From assembly GCA_951799425.1 (NCBI GenBank), contig OX637405.1:26205635-26269634 (forward strand): 64,000 nucleotides of DNA, read 5' to 3'. This DNA is from Ilex aquifolium. Its lineage: Eukaryota > Streptophyta > Magnoliopsida > Aquifoliales > Aquifoliaceae. The translations under genes and the position numbers were made by a program. Below, piece by piece: positions 23,732 through 36,509 of this stretch; the stretch's first letter is position 1, and every line of letters begins with the position of its first letter. The notes under the pieces are model-generated. The model made no database searches and had not been told where the DNA came from. It saw only the letters and a program-made list of their open reading frames with translations.

Positions 23732-26016
23732 CTATTTTGTCTCCTCAGCAACCAAATTTCTCCCCCGATCTTCTGCTACATCCTTGACCTTTACCGAGGC
23801 TAGCAGACAAGTTCTAGAGCTGACCTGGTCTCCAATGATGTTGACTACCCCTTCTGTCGAAGGGAATCTCAGCATCTGATGGTATGTTGAGGGTACCGCC
23901 TTCATCTCATGTAACCAGGACCGTCCCATTATCGCATTATAGGCCGACACCATATCTACCACCAGGAACTCGGTCATGACACAAACTGGCCCCGTCTTCA
24001 CAGGCAATGTAATTTTTCCCCTAGGAAGGACTGTTTTCCCACTAAAGTCGATTAACGGAGTGTTTGAGGGTTTCAGACTCTCCTGCTTGAGACCGAGCTT
24101 CTCGAACAGATCCATGTACATGATCTCAGAGGAACTTCTTGGATCGATCAGTAATCTTCTCACATCGTAGTTGGCGATCCTCAATGTTATTACCAACGCA
24201 TCATTATGCGGTTGATGAATCCCAATCAGATCCTGCTCGGAGAAGCAGATCATCTCGGTTGCGTCTTCTAACTTCACTCTTTTGCACCTTACCTCTGGGG
24301 TCAATCGCAATTCAAACACTTCCCTTTCCTTTGCGGCCTTCTGGATGTATGTTCTCGCAGCATTGTTCATGGTCATTTGTGGGTTTGTTGTTGCGTGGAT
24401 CACATCTATTACTCCCGCTGCCGTGGTCTGGTCTCCTTTCGGCTCGGCTCTTCCTCTGTCGGTTCCCGTTCCATCTTCGACGAACTCATAAAGATGCCCA
24501 GCCTGGACTAGCGCTTCCAAATGCTGCTTCAAAGACCTACAGTTTTCAGTCATGTGCCCAACATCCTGATGGTAGGAGCATCTGAAGTTGGGATTTCTTT
24601 TCGAGGGATCTCTTATCAACTTGTTGGGCCACTTGAAGAATGGCCTCGCCTTGATCTGGTTCATTATCCTGTATATTGGTTCTTTGAACAGCGTATTCAC
24701 CCCGAGAAAAGGGGACTTCTGGGGATAACCTTCCTTATCATTCTTTCTACCACCCTCTCTGCTCAACTCGGTCTGCTTGTCACGACCGAACTGCCTTCTG
24801 ACTTGATGATCTTTAACCAAGTCTTTGGATAAGTCGTCGTCGACCTTGACATACTTCTCGATCCTCGCCATCAATTCCTCCAGGTTGGAGGCTGGCCTTC
24901 TGGTGAGGGACTGGTATAAAGGGTTTTCCTTCGGTAACCCGATTTTGAAGCATGCTACTGCGATTTCAGGATTACACCCTTCCATCTCGTTCATCGTTTC
25001 CCAATAGCGATGAGCATACTCTCGCAGTGTTTCATTGTTCTTCTTCTTCAACGTCAGCAGGGCTCCAACATCCTTCGGCTGCTTGATGCTCGTAATGAAC
25101 CGAGTCATGAACTGCTCAGCGAGTTGTGACCATCCATCTACCGATCCCTTCGGCAGACTGTCGAACCATTTCATGGCTAATTCCCCAAGACTACTGGGGA
25201 AGATAGTGCAGAGCAAGGGTTCGTTCCTCCGGTGAACAGTCATCAACTGGCTGTAATGCCTGATGTGTGAGGCTGGGTCAATTTTTTCGTCGTACAGTCT
25301 GAAATTTGGGACGGTGAACTTGCTCGGGATTCATCCCTTTTCAATCCAGGAAGTGAAAGGTGATGACTCCGAGCCGTCTCCGTATTCTCCAGTGGCTCTC
25401 CTGGCTAGGTCCCTAGCCGACATCTGTTCTGGCCTCTTCAAGCGGTTGTTGAGTTCCTCGGTAATGAACTGTTTCCATACATCCTCCTCCTGGATCCGCG
25501 GTTTTTTCTGTTGGCGCTTGTTTTCCTCGGCGCTTTTGATTTTGTTGTGCTTTTCTTCGGGACTTTCTCGTCGATTTCCCTTTACATGCTTCTCCTTCTC
25601 GGCCATTTCTTTCAACCTGCCTTTCAATTCCTCATTTTCTTTTATTAGGCTTTTCTCCCTGGCATATGATTTCTTGAATAAGTTGTCATGAACGTCAAGA
25701 CGGTCCTGAAGGGATTGGACCAACTTCGTCAGGGACTGGTTTTCCCCCTCGGCACGGAGGGAATCACCGAGATCTTCAATCGGCTGACTATGATTTTTGG
25801 TTCGCTTGAAGCTTGCTGAGGATAGCTCATCATCCTCATGGGGCCCAGATGGGCTTTTGCTCTTATGTGATTTAATGTTTGCACCAGACGGCGGCGACGC
25901 TGGATCTGAATTCCCACGGCTAAACTGCCTCTAGGAGATCCAATAGCACTTATGAGTCTTGACATCGTTGTTTTTTGTTCGAGAGATGAGAAAATGTTTC
26001 CCACAGACGACGCCAA
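23732..26016 (-). pseudogene. Tat gag-protease remains
   Basis: The N-terminal coiled part (KENEELKGRLKEMAEKEK) lies at 25723-25331. The gag core follows, with FPSSLGELAMKWFDSLPKGS and ETLREYAHRYWETMNEMEGC. A CCHC-like region (CSYHQDVGHMTENC) and the aspartic-protease-like end with YNAIMGRSWLHEMKAVPST follow, ending near 23732. It is broken. Confidence 0.85.
25998..26015 (-). other. Primer binding site of the Tat element
   Basis: The minus strand reads TGGCGTCGTCTGTGGGAA, 5 bp from the 5' LTR. It is almost the same as the site at 509-526. Confidence 0.8.
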
Positions 26017-26020
26017 AAAA

Positions 26021-26731
26021 TGTAAGGGGCAAAAATATAATTACCTCTCAACTGAGATGAAGGGTCGATATTTGAGATATCTAATTCTTCTGAACTTGAT
26101 CCCCCTTGCCTTTTTCCTGCAAAACGAACGAACTGTTCAAGATCGAAGTGCTTCGATCGAAGACACTCTGATACTTAAGTCAGTAATGGTCTCGAAAGAA
26201 TTGTTAATTGACAGGGAGAGTTCAGCGTACCTTTCATTCGGGCTTCTTGCGCTTTTTATAGATCACTGTTCTGTTAGGGTTTTCATGATTCCCAATTCAA
26301 GGTGGTACACCTCCTCCCAATCAGGCGGCTTTAGTTGGGAAGTCGCTGATATTTCTCCAGCAATTCCTCCTGCCGTTCCTATATTTTCGTCTATTCATTA
26401 GCCAGAATGCCTGAGTTATAGGTGTACCCTTAGCTCTGCATTTATTGTGTCAAACAGCTCGGTTATGATGTGGACCGAGCTTATCTGTTTATTACCGAGC
26501 TCCTTGGTTCATAGTTAGAACCGAACTGTTTCAACAAATACCGAACACTTTTGACTTCTGGGTTTAGTAAGAGCCGAGCTCTTTAAGATGTTTGCTGAAC
26601 TCACTGCTCAGTCCGTCTTAGTCTATTGAATCGAGTGGCCAAGGTCTTCATCACGTGTCTTGTCTTGTCATCCTCACGTGGGTTCATTAAATTTCATAAC
26701 ACGTGTAATAATGGGAGCCACCCCCTTCATC
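26021..26731 (-). repeat. 5' LTR of the Tat element
   Basis: 711 bp. It starts TGTAAGGGG on the plus strand and ends CCCCTTCA, followed by the TCAAT duplication. Most of the differences from the other LTR are C/T or G/A transitions. Confidence 0.92.
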
Positions 26732-26736
26732 AATTA

Positions 26737-27965
26737 ACACTAATTCTTTTCTGTATTCCCAATTATTCATTCTCAATCTCAAACTTGACCTAGAATCATG
26801 AAGTCCTATAATCAATCTCTAGAGGTTTTCACAAATCTCTCCATTCTATTCTCGTTGCATATAATTTTGGATCCCCATTATCTAGTCCGGTGTAAATATA
26901 TTTCTCGTATTATACCAGAAAGTAAAAATAGACTACCAAGGATCTTATTCCAATGATTACCCATTATATTTGATCTCGAGCCTTTGAATATCTATGGTCT
27001 TTAGTCTAACAATATTGAGAGACAAAGATAACTGCCAGTAATTATTAAGCTTCCTAAATTTCCTTTTCATATGAATCCATATTTTATCCATATCCTTGAC
27101 CTCTATTTCCAAATGACATTTGTGAGTACATATCAACTGTCAACCCCATACTCAACCAAGAGATTTCGGATTGATAATAACTTCAGAGAGCTTAAGTGTA
27201 GTGAACTATGTCCACATCGAAACGAAACTACCTAATCACACTGTCCTCAACAAGTATTCTCCTATGGATTTTCAAAACAATTAATACTTCTAAAACAACG
27301 TTAACCAACTCTCCATAATACTTCCAAAATAATACTAATCAAACACATGGTCACAATCCAAGCACAAATTTTCCTAGGAAGCAAAACAATTCGTATCCTT
27401 ATCCGAAAATTGTCCCAAATTCTTAGTTATTTTATCATACACCTCTAATTGATTGTATTTGAACATTGTACTATCTTATATTATCGTAGTCATCCCAAGG
27501 GAAGATATATCACTATTAAAGTTAACCTAACATAAAATAATAATCTCATCATATTTTGTCATCCTTCACACACTTCAACATAGTTTGATATTATACTCTC
27601 AAAGCGTTATAGGATTTTCAAATACAAATAAGGGCTACAATCACCAAAAAAAGAGTAATCTCCAGCCTTGACTGAAGTCAAATTCAATCATCCTCAAGCA
27701 GCCAAATCTACTTCGTATCAGTGTTCTCATATCCTTTCACACTTAGAAACTATGTGCACATTTAGGATCTTCTTGATTTTCTATCCTATCTTTACAATTC
27801 TTAGACCATCTTCCAATTCCCCTACTTATCTCTGACACAAGTAATGCGGTTCCCTAAAGATTCATGCTTAAATTTGCTTATAGAGTATACCTACAACTTC
27901 AACTGGCTAGCCCATTTCTTATAACTCCCATGTAAACCCAAATCCCTAAGCTGTGATGCCAACTT
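26737..27965 (-). other. Non-coding interval, probably old LTR-element interior
   Basis: No reading frame or domain was recognised. It is the continuation of 16798-17032 across the Tat insertion. Its right end (27950-27961) resembles, on the minus strand, the methionine-tRNA primer site TGGTATCAGAGC and abuts the LTR at 27966. So at least its right part should be the leader of that minus-strand element. Confidence 0.45.
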
Positions 27966-30900
27966 TGTCACACCCCAATTTCATCAGCATACGTGAACTA
28001 ACTAATAACCATCAAAATCATGAGAGCCAAACTAAAATACAATTAAATAAAGCAAACATAGACAACCAATATACTCTAACTAAAAAGGGTTTTTTGTTAG
28101 CTGGTACTTAATTTACCACTTAATTGTGAAAAAGTACTCAGTACAAAATATTTTATATAAAAATACTTTTTCTTTTGAATAACAAAAATGCCCACAAGGT
28201 AACAATTACTTGGCACAAAGAGTGGATAAGGACACTGTCATAAATCATACAACAATCTCATTAAATTCGGCAACTGCTATATCCCTCAAAAGATGGATTT
28301 TCAAATTTTTTTTTTTTTTAAAAATCTGCTAGAAAATCCTTCAATTTTCAACCAAAAAAAAAAAAACACACAAACATTGAAGCACCATTGAAGACCGATC
28401 TTCTTTCGATTTCAACCGATAATGTGACATTACAGTGATACATGACAGTGTAGCAGATTCATTAACACTTTAATTTCTGACAAAAAAGTTATGAAATTAT
28501 ATTCACTGATTTATATACAATCTAAATAGTATACATCACATAATGTGGCATAACAAATATGACATCCATATATATTATTTTTAATAAATGGTAGTGTTAT
28601 ATCACAGTGTAACATTGCAAAGTGATACTGTTGTTAGATTTGAGAACAACTACAATCGTTTAACATTAAAAAATAATTTTAAAAAAATGAATTTCAAAGT
28701 CTAGGTCAAACCGTTAAAGTATATTCCATATGGTATAATTTTAAATTTCAAATACGTTCAATCCCTTAAAATATGAAACCATTAATATAATAAATCAAAT
28801 CCTATAAAAAAATGGGATTGCCTAACTAATAGGCCTTCAAATAAGGAAAAAGGCATTTTAGTGAAGAAAATATTTAAAAATCTATCAATAAGTACCTAAC
28901 TACAATACATTTCAAGTTAAATGTACTTATCTACAAAAGATTTTAGTCAATGTATTTTTTTACAATTAAGTAGTTTAAAAGGTACCTACTCACAATATTT
29001 CGAACTAAAAATCTCAAAAGAAACATAAATTAATCCTTAAAGGTTACATCCAAAAACCTTAAAGAGAAAAAAAATAATGTTTCTTGAAATAAATTGTAAA
29101 CTTAAATTGGTAACAAGTCGCTACACCTCTAAAGCGGGATCCATGTCTTGGTCTGCTTCAAAATCCAACTTCAAGTGCTCACCATGAGTTGCATCATTTT
29201 TTATACCAAAATCTTAAAAATTTTAAGGAAATAGTGAGCAAAACTAGCTCAGTAGGAAAAATTTCTCAAACCTAAATAAGTTTTGCAAAATGTATAAAAC
29301 AGGTTGGTCTCAATTTTTAAAAATAACATATAAAGCTTTTGATGTAAAACAAGTAACAATTTTTTTTAAAAACAAGTGACAATTAATAACGATCTCAAGT
29401 TATGATGTATAAATAGAGAAAATCCATAAAAAAGTAGAATCAATTGCCAAAACAAAAGATCATAGCACACATATCTCATGTACATAAGTTGACTAGCATG
29501 ACTCCACACACCGAATATATTTGGCCTACACATGGACGCCAATCATCCAACCAATCCTTGTAAGTATACACTATTTAGGAGGCGCATATACTGACACATC
29601 GATATTTAAAGATATCTTTTTAGGAATAGTATACTAAATCTCAGTCTCAATCCACGTAAGCGAATAGTGTTAATTCTTGAAACACGTAAGGAACCAATTA
29701 ACTCCACTACGAGTGATAGAGAACCTTCAATCCCTTCGAAGTAAGAGACTTATCTAAATACTTTGCGATATAGGTTCCAGTGCAATACACATTCATCACA
29801 TCCACCCATACAAGAAATAATTTTCATATTTTTTTTAATCAAATCCACGTAGATCACAAATCATAGTTCCACAATTCTTAAAGTAGATGAACTTTAAGAA
29901 AACATGTAAGAGATCACAAGAAACATATTCAATTTGACTATATTCAAGATCTAGGGTTTTTGAATCAAGAACAAATCAACGTGGATGTAAACCATGCATT
30001 TATTCAAGAAAACGATTCATGATTGAAAGGAAATAAAAATAGTTTTTTTATCAATCATATATTTACGAATTAGAATCAAAAAGTATATGAGTAATAGCCC
30101 TAGTCTCAATGAATGAGAATGAAAAAGAAACCTTACCTTAATTTTGTGGAAAATTGCTCCTAAGATGTTTGATGTGATTGCCTACACATTGATGTCTTCA
30201 AGATCTCACCCAATTTACTCCTTTTTCTCCTTTTCTTTTCTTCAAGACTCTTCTAGGCTCCTTAGGGTTGATAAGCATGTGAAGAAACTCTAAAATGTGT
30301 CCCTACGGTATTTATAGGGTCAAAAACTATTCAAGCAACTCAAAATTGATCAGGCTTGAAATTGTGTGTGGTTCGAATGATAAAAGCTCTGTTCGAATAG
30401 TAAAACTTCATTCGAGCAAAAGAAGCTCTATTCGAATGGATCTTACTCCCAGTATCTCCTTTCACCCTGCTAAATATCGTAATATTATACTTGTGTTCGA
30501 ATGATAAACTTTCCATTCGAATGCACCCAAATTTCTTCCAATTCTTCTAGCCTAGTTTTGACTTAGTTATAGGCCAAATTCATGAAAATTTTTATAAAAT
30601 ACACTTTTGTAGCTCTTGAAGTCTATATTTTATTTTCATAAGAATCAGGTCAATCAGACATCGAGGGAAAAAGTTATGCCAAAAATATTAAGTAATGTCA
30701 TATTCCTTTTTACCCAATTTTTCCTAAAAACATGTTCAAATCCCGGAACACCTCCAAACTTTTAATGCATCCCATATTGTTTATCCTAAGGTTTCTTGAC
30801 CTCTTGGATTCAATTGTAGCATTATTTTGACCTAAACATATTTAAAAATAGACCTAGCTATTTTTATAAAGCTTTAATGCCTCCAAGATTAAATTTGACC

Positions 30901-30995
30901 CGAAAAATAATACACGTGAAACTCAAAATTCATGATCATTCTTTCACTAATGATGAGAATTTTCTATCATCATATAGAAGAACTCTTAAGATCAC
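27966..30995 (-). mobile_element. 5' LTR 'B' of a long-LTR family (Tekay/Del-like)
   Basis: It starts TGTCACACCCC at 27966, just after a primer-site-like sequence. On the minus strand a TATA box (ctataaata) lies near 30309-30318, giving a short U3 and a long R-U5, as in the solo LTR at 8991. The 'ttcgaatgata' motifs at 30370-30525 lie in U3. The right end near 30995 (..GATCACA) is my estimate. A 916-bp MULE (28087-29002) sits inside it. It is an inverted relative of 16160-16797 and is broken and old. Confidence 0.6.
28087..29002. mobile_element. Non-autonomous Mutator-like element inside LTR B
   Basis: The element is 916 bp, flanked by identical 9-bp duplications AACTAAAAA (28078-28086 and 29003-29011). 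Its ends form long imperfect inverted repeats: left 'aGGTACttaatttaccACTTAATTGT' words (28087-28135) match the complement of 'ACAATTAAGTagttttaaaaGGTACC' at the right end. Removing it leaves LTR B aligned with LTR A. The 9-bp duplication is the Mutator superfamily signature. No transposase is encoded. Confidence 0.8.
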
Positions 30996-31137
30996 AAGTT
31001 CATCTTTAAATTTGGCACGAGGTCTTCACTCCTTGACCTTATTGTCTTGAGTTTTAGTTGGTAAATCCTATGGCAACTTAATGGTGTATGGATGGATTTG
31101 ATAACTATGTTGTTATGGTGCCAGATTCGATGCCTCC
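30990..31137 (+). repeat. 148-bp flanking direct repeat, left copy
   Basis: Identical to 37249-37396. It abuts the left LTR of the Copia element at 31138. Confidence 0.95.
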
Positions 31138-31869
31138 TGTTGGAAAAGTGGATCCAAATAAAGTGAACGGCAGGGTGAGGCGCGGACTAGGTCGCTCTCT
31201 TAAGACGATTCGCGCCCCTTTATGATAGAATCACAGCACAGAAGGTATAGACGCGTCGTCCCCAGGATACAACAGCCCAGCCTATTGACTGTTGCTTCAC
31301 TCAAATCTGCACAATCGAATGAAGCAGAAGCTTCACACACACCTTTGAATATTGCCCAGAAACTTATCTAAGAAAATATAGCTGATATGATATATCTGTA
31401 TACTGAATATATGTACATATATATACTGATAATATATGTGTTTAATAGGCCGTAATTACTTCTATATTTAATTGGTTAATAAATTAAATATGACTGTTGG
31501 AATACTAGCCGTTGGAGGCTTTTGGTATTCAGCAACTGAAATTTTATTTAATATTGAAGTAATAACAGAAAATAATAATAAAAAGTGGGTTTAATACCAG
31601 GTAATATTTTATTTAATTTTGGCGAGCCAGGGGAACCCACTACCCGGGTCGTGGACTAGGTACAACCATGTGTTTCGTAGATTTTAGAAATCCGTATCTC
31701 CTCCGCTAGTCCCCCCCCTGCGCACGTGAGAGTCCCAAGACCTCTCTTTGATTCAAAGGCTAGATAACACTAGTCTATATATATACTCAAATATCTTTGG
31801 TCTTTTAGTCGATGTGGGATTGAGTTCCCACACAAGACAAAACACTCTTTTAGTTAAAATATTCTAACA
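31138..31869 (-). repeat. 3' LTR of the young Copia element
   Basis: 732 bp, differing from 36510-37241 at one position by eye. Confidence 0.95.
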
Positions 31870-32460
31870 ATCCCCCACTTATTTTAATAAAAGATACACT
31901 ATATAAGTAACTGGGCAATAAATAGAATATCACGCATCGCAAAAGTGGCAATGCCTTTAAACCTTTACTTAGTGTTTCAATGTTCCCGTACTAGAGTCAA
32001 AGTGGACTTAGCCTTTAAACGATGACTACTTGAGGATACGTAGAACCATATCACACACATGATATTCAAGGTGTCTAAAATCAAGCTTCAAAAACCAGCA
32101 CATTCTCGGCCTTGTGCTTTATCCCAGTTTCTTGAGTGCTCTAGAGAATTAGCCCAAATTCTCATAGGAAGCGGCCCGTCTTCCACACTCATATAGGTGA
32201 GTCTATCAAGGATGTTCTCGTAACTAAGACATCCCACCCAAAAAGGGCTATAGAACTCATTAAGAGATATTGATCTCATCCTCCAGATTTTCGTTACGAG
32301 ATCACATGTACTTTACACCATAGGGATGGACAATATAAAATTTCAATGATAAATTTCATTAGTACATGTTTCACAAAACAAGTCACTCTATGATTCGTTT
32401 GTCCCATTAACCTAGCTCTTGGGATCTCCAGTCCCTAGGTTGGGTATCCTCATATGTGAC

Positions 32461-35400
32461 TTAACCCGATTTGGGCTTGAGTCCAATCCCCCTCGATGTG
32501 CTCCAGATCTTTTCTCTAGCTAGAGCTTTTGTTAACGGATCGGCAAGATTGTCAGTCGATCTCACATAATCAACATTGATCGCACCATTATTCAGGTATG
32601 ATCTCACAGTACTGTGCTTTCTTCTCACAGATCTGGATTTTCCATTATAGTACTTATTACGTACTCTACCTATTGCGGCATTGCTGTCACAATGAATTAA
32701 CACAGGTGGCACTGGTTTTGCCCACACAGGTATATCATACAATAAATCACGAAGCCATCCAGCTTCTTCACTAGCTGAAGCTAGCGCAATCAATTCAGCT
32801 TCCATTGTTGACTTTGCAATAATCTGCTGCTTCTTTGATTTCCAACTTATGGCTCCACCACCTAAAGTAAAAACATAACCTGTAGTGGACATAGAATCAC
32901 CCGATAGGGTGTTCCAATCTGCATCACAGTAACCTTCAAGTACAGCAGGATAATTCTTATAAAATAAACCAACATGTATAGTTCTTTTAAGATATCTCAT
33001 AAGACGATATATTGCATTCCAATGATCCATACTAGGTCTACTAGTAAATCTACCAAGTACACCCACCGCATAGGCAATATCAGGTCTAGTACAATCAGTG
33101 GCATATCTAAGACTACCAATTATGCTTGCATACTCTATCTGATTAATTACATCACTTTCTTTTTCGGTTGGAAATAAATGAATGCTTGAATCAAAAGGTG
33201 TGCAAGCAGGTTTACAATCAAAAAAGTTATATTTTTTCAAAACTTTTTCTATGTAATGAGATTGATCAAGCATAATTCCATCAACGCTCTTTGTGATTTT
33301 CATGCCAAGAATCACATTTGCTTGACCCAAATCTTTCATGTCAAAATTTCTATTTAGTAAAGTCTTGGTAGTCTCAATCACATATAAACTAGTACCAAAT
33401 ATTAAAAGATCATCAACATATAAACAAATAATAATATGTTCACCATTTTCAGACTTTGAGTAAATACATTTGTCACTCTCATTAGCCTTAAACCCATTAG
33501 CTAAAACACATTGATCAAATTTTTCGTGCCACTGCTTGGGTGCTTGTTTAAGGCCATACAAAGATTTAGTTAATTTACAAACTTTATTTTCATGACCTTG
33601 TTGAAAAAACCCTTCTGGTTGATCCATATAAATTTCTTCCTCTAGATCACCATTCAAAAAAGCTGTTTTTACATCCATTTGATGTATTTCTAAATTATGT
33701 ATAGCAGCTATAGAAATTAGCAATCTTATGGATGTAATTCTAGAGACAGGAGAAAATGTATCAAAGAAATCTAAATCTTCCTTTTGTTTAAAACCTTTAG
33801 CTACCAACCTCGCCTTATACTTATCTATCGTTCCATCAGATTTGAGCTTTCTCTTTAACACCCATTTGCAACCTATAGTTTTACAACCATGAGGTAAATC
33901 TACCAATTTCCATGTTTTGTTTGTTATGAGTGAATCATATTCATCATTTACAGCTTCTCTCCATAAGTCTGCATCGGGAGATGTTAAGGCTTCTTGTAAA
34001 TTGGTTGGATCCCCTTCAACATTATAAACAATGTAATCTGAACCAAAATCTTTTTCTACTCTACTCCTCTTACTCCTCCTAGGTTCATATTCTTTTTGTT
34101 CTATATTTTCGGTCACTGATGAACTAGGAATATCACTAGACTTTGGCATATTATTATCACCCCCACTATTTTTATATTTAAAAGGGAATTTATCTTCATG
34201 AAATATAGCATCTAGTGATTCAATTACCACATTATTCTCTAGGTCTAAAAATCTGTATGCTTTACTAGCTAGTGCATATCCAATGAATACACATCTAGAT
34301 GCTCTTATTCCTAATTTAGGAATTTTAGGATCAGTCATCCTAACATAAGCCAAACATCCCCATACTCTAATGTAATTCAAGTTAGGCTTTCTTTTCCTCC
34401 ACAGTTCATAAGGAGTAACTAGATTTTGTTTACGAGGAACTCTATTCATAACATAATTTCCAGTTAAAACTGCTTCTCCCCATAAATTTTTAGGTGCACT
34501 AGAACTAGCTAACATAGCATTGGTTAAGTTGATCAAAGTTCTATTTTTACGTTCAGCTACACCATTAGATTGAGGAGAGTATGGTGGTGTGGTTTCATGA
34601 ACTATTCCTAAAGACTGTATATGTTCAATTAATCCAAGTGATTCATATTCTCTACCTCTATCACTTCTAAATCGTTTAATTTTTCTATCAAATCGATTTT
34701 CTACTTCTTTAATAAAAATGGTGAGTTTTTCAAAAGCATCACTTTTATTTTTCATAAGATAAACATAAGTGTATTTTGAAAAGTCATCGATGAAAGTTAT
34801 AAAATATCTTTTTCCACCACGAGTCAAAATTCCTTCAAATTCACATATGTCCGTATGTATCAATTCTAATAATTCAGAATTTCTTTCTACTTTGATATGA
34901 GGCTGTTTTGTTATTTTTGTCATGCTACAATATTCACATTTTTCAAAATTATTGTGTAACTTAGGCAATAAACCTACATGGCTCATATTTTTCAAATATT
35001 TGCTATTAACATGACAAAGACGAGCATGCCACATATTCACACAAGAAACAATATAAACGGAAGAAGTAGTTTTATTCATTTCAACATTCAGCTTAAACAT
35101 ACCATCACAAGCATAACCTTTCCCAACAAAAGACCCATTCTTGGTCAAAACAAACTGATCAGATTCTATGGTTTGTTTGAAACCAGCCTTATTTAAAAGA
35201 TAACCAGAAATCAAATTCTTTCTAATTTCAGGAGTGTGAAGAACATCTCTTAGGGTCAAAACTCGGCCAGAGGTAAATTTGAGTTCGACATCTCCCATGC
35301 CCAAAACATTCACAGTATGTGAATCACCAAGCAACACTTTTTTATCATTTCCAGCGGGAGAAAAAGACTTGAACCAAGATTTATCATGACAGACATGCCT

Positions 35401-36486
35401 GGAAGCTCCAGAATCTGCCCACCACCCTTCACTATTCTCAATAAAATTAACCTCAGAAATCATGGCCACAAGAGGTTCCTCGGTCACATTAGCTTGAGGA
35501 GCATAACCTCGTTTTTTAAAACGACAATCTTTTGCAAAATGGCCAGACTTCCCACACACAAAACAAGCACCATTATTTGACTGATTATTTTTATTATATG
35601 GTACTTGTTTGGAAGGGGGTCCTTGGTTTGGTGCTTGGTTCCATTTCTTTTGAAAATAATTTTTATTTGAAGCCCTATTAAACTTTTTCATGTTATTACC
35701 TCTAGGCTTCAAATAGGCACTGTTTCTATTATTTTGACCCTTAGAGATGTTATCATTAGATGTGATAAAGTGTACCTTATTGTTGTTTCCATTACCATTG
35801 CCATTGCCATTGAGATTTCCGTTAGTATCGTTTGTCTTGTCTTGTTTTCTGGCCTCTTCCTCAATTCGAAGTCGAGCCATTAGATTCACCATGCTTAATT
35901 CTGATTGCTTGTGACGAAGTCCCTTTTGATACTCCTTCCATGAACCCGGCAGTTTGTCGATAACCGCTGCAACTTGCATTTGTTCATCTACCTTGATTCC
36001 TTCGGACACAATTTCATGAACAATCATCTGTAACTCATGTGTTTGAGCAATTACAGATTTATTCTCCACCATCTGAAATTTAAAATAGCGGCTACAAGCA
36101 TATTTTTTCGTCCCTGCTTCTTCTGTGTCATACTTCGCCTCCAAAGCTTTCCAAATCTTCTTGGCAGAAGAATAGGAATTGGAATAGTAATCATATAGCT
36201 CATCGGAAAGACAATTGAGCAAATAATTGCGACAATTATCTTCGTCAGTCTCCCATAGAGCTAAATTCTTTTCATGCTCTGCTAACTCTTCTGCAGTCAT
36301 ACCTTCCTTGTTCACCTTGTTTGGATTTTTTGAAGTGAGAATCCAAGCGACCTTCATCAGTTTGAGATAGAACATAACTTTCTTCGCCCATCTTTTGAAG
36401 AACTGTCCACTGAATCGAAACGGTTTGTTAAGATCGTTTGATCCAGCAGATGAAACAGTAGAACCGGCTATCACAGAATTCTCCAT
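32461..36486 (-). CDS. Copia gag-pol polyprotein (1,341 residues)
   Basis: Domains in order: a gag core (about 20-215; [45 protein letters not shown]); an N/G-rich linker (218-237); a CCHC knuckle [14 protein letters not shown] (308-321); protease [12 protein letters not shown] (355-366); the pre-integrase [12 protein letters not shown] zinc region (about 487-521); and the integrase core (IHTDICEF at 543-550, D and E catalytic positions through about 655). Reverse transcriptase spans about 858-1100 with YVDDLLIF at 1023-1030. RNase H is at about 1185-1320 ([27 protein letters not shown]). The single frame is uninterrupted, as expected for Copia. The start Met lies 23 bp from the 5' LTR. Confidence 0.95.
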   Translation of the reverse strand: MENSVIAGSTVSSAGSNDLNKPFRFSGQFFKRWAKKVMFYLKLMKVAWILTSKNPNKVNKEGMTAEELAEHEKNLALWETDEDNCRNYLLNCLSDELYDYYSNSYSSAKKIWKALEAKYDTEEAGTKKYACSRYFKFQMVENKSVIAQTHELQMIVHEIVSEGIKVDEQMQVAAVIDKLPGSWKEYQKGLRHKQSELSMVNLMARLRIEEEARKQDKTNDTNGNLNGNGNGNGNNNKVHFITSNDNISKGQNNRNSAYLKPRGNNMKKFNRASNKNYFQKKWNQAPNQGPPSKQVPYNKNNQSNNGACFVCGKSGHFAKDCRFKKRGYAPQANVTEEPLVAMISEVNFIENSEGWWADSGASRHVCHDKSWFKSFSPAGNDKKVLLGDSHTVNVLGMGDVELKFTSGRVLTLRDVLHTPEIRKNLISGYLLNKAGFKQTIESDQFVLTKNGSFVGKGYACDGMFKLNVEMNKTTSSVYIVSCVNMWHARLCHVNSKYLKNMSHVGLLPKLHNNFEKCEYCSMTKITKQPHIKVERNSELLELIHTDICEFEGILTRGGKRYFITFIDDFSKYTYVYLMKNKSDAFEKLTIFIKEVENRFDRKIKRFRSDRGREYESLGLIEHIQSLGIVHETTPPYSPQSNGVAERKNRTLINLTNAMLASSSAPKNLWGEAVLTGNYVMNRVPRKQNLVTPYELWRKRKPNLNYIRVWGCLAYVRMTDPKIPKLGIRASRCVFIGYALASKAYRFLDLENNVVIESLDAIFHEDKFPFKYKNSGGDNNMPKSSDIPSSSVTENIEQKEYEPRRSKRSRVEKDFGSDYIVYNVEGDPTNLQEALTSPDADLWREAVNDEYDSLITNKTWKLVDLPHGCKTIGCKWVLKRKLKSDGTIDKYKARLVAKGFKQKEDLDFFDTFSPVSRITSIRLLISIAAIHNLEIHQMDVKTAFLNGDLEEEIYMDQPEGFFQQGHENKVCKLTKSLYGLKQAPKQWHEKFDQCVLANGFKANESDKCIYSKSENGEHIIICLYVDDLLIFGTSLYVIETTKTLLNRNFDMKDLGQANVILGMKITKSVDGIMLDQSHYIEKVLKKYNFFDCKPACTPFDSSIHLFPTEKESDVINQIEYASIIGSLRYATDCTRPDIAYAVGVLGRFTSRPSMDHWNAIYRLMRYLKRTIHVGLFYKNYPAVLEGYCDADWNTLSGDSMSTTGYVFTLGGGAISWKSKKQQIIAKSTMEAELIALASASEEAGWLRDLLYDIPVWAKPVPPVLIHCDSNAAIGRVRNKYYNGKSRSVRRKHSTVRSYLNNGAINVDYVRSTDNLADPLTKALAREKIWSTSRGIGLKPKSG

Positions 36487-36509
36487 CGGGATCGAAATCG
36501 TCTTAAAAT

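Larger units (their letters stand above)
17033..26731 (-). mobile_element. Complete but broken Tat-lineage Ty3/Gypsy element
   Basis: The element is 9,699 bp on the minus strand with identical TCAAT target duplications at 17028-17032 and 26732-26736. Layout in its own direction: 5' LTR (26731-26021), primer site, gag, protease, reverse transcriptase, RNase H, a second archaeal-type RNase H, integrase, an antisense accessory region, a polypurine tract and the 3' LTR. The second RNase H between the pol RNase H and integrase is the hallmark of the Tat clade. The LTRs differ at about 34 of some 710 positions by eye (about 95% alike). With usual plant rates this suggests roughly 2-4 million years (inference). 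The coding part is broken, with about eight to ten breaks. Confidence 0.92.

Noticed and set aside
26718-26736. LTR edge of the Tat element placed a few bases off
   Set aside because: Only the edge at 26731 gives both matching LTR ends (CCCCTTCA) and identical TCAAT duplications.
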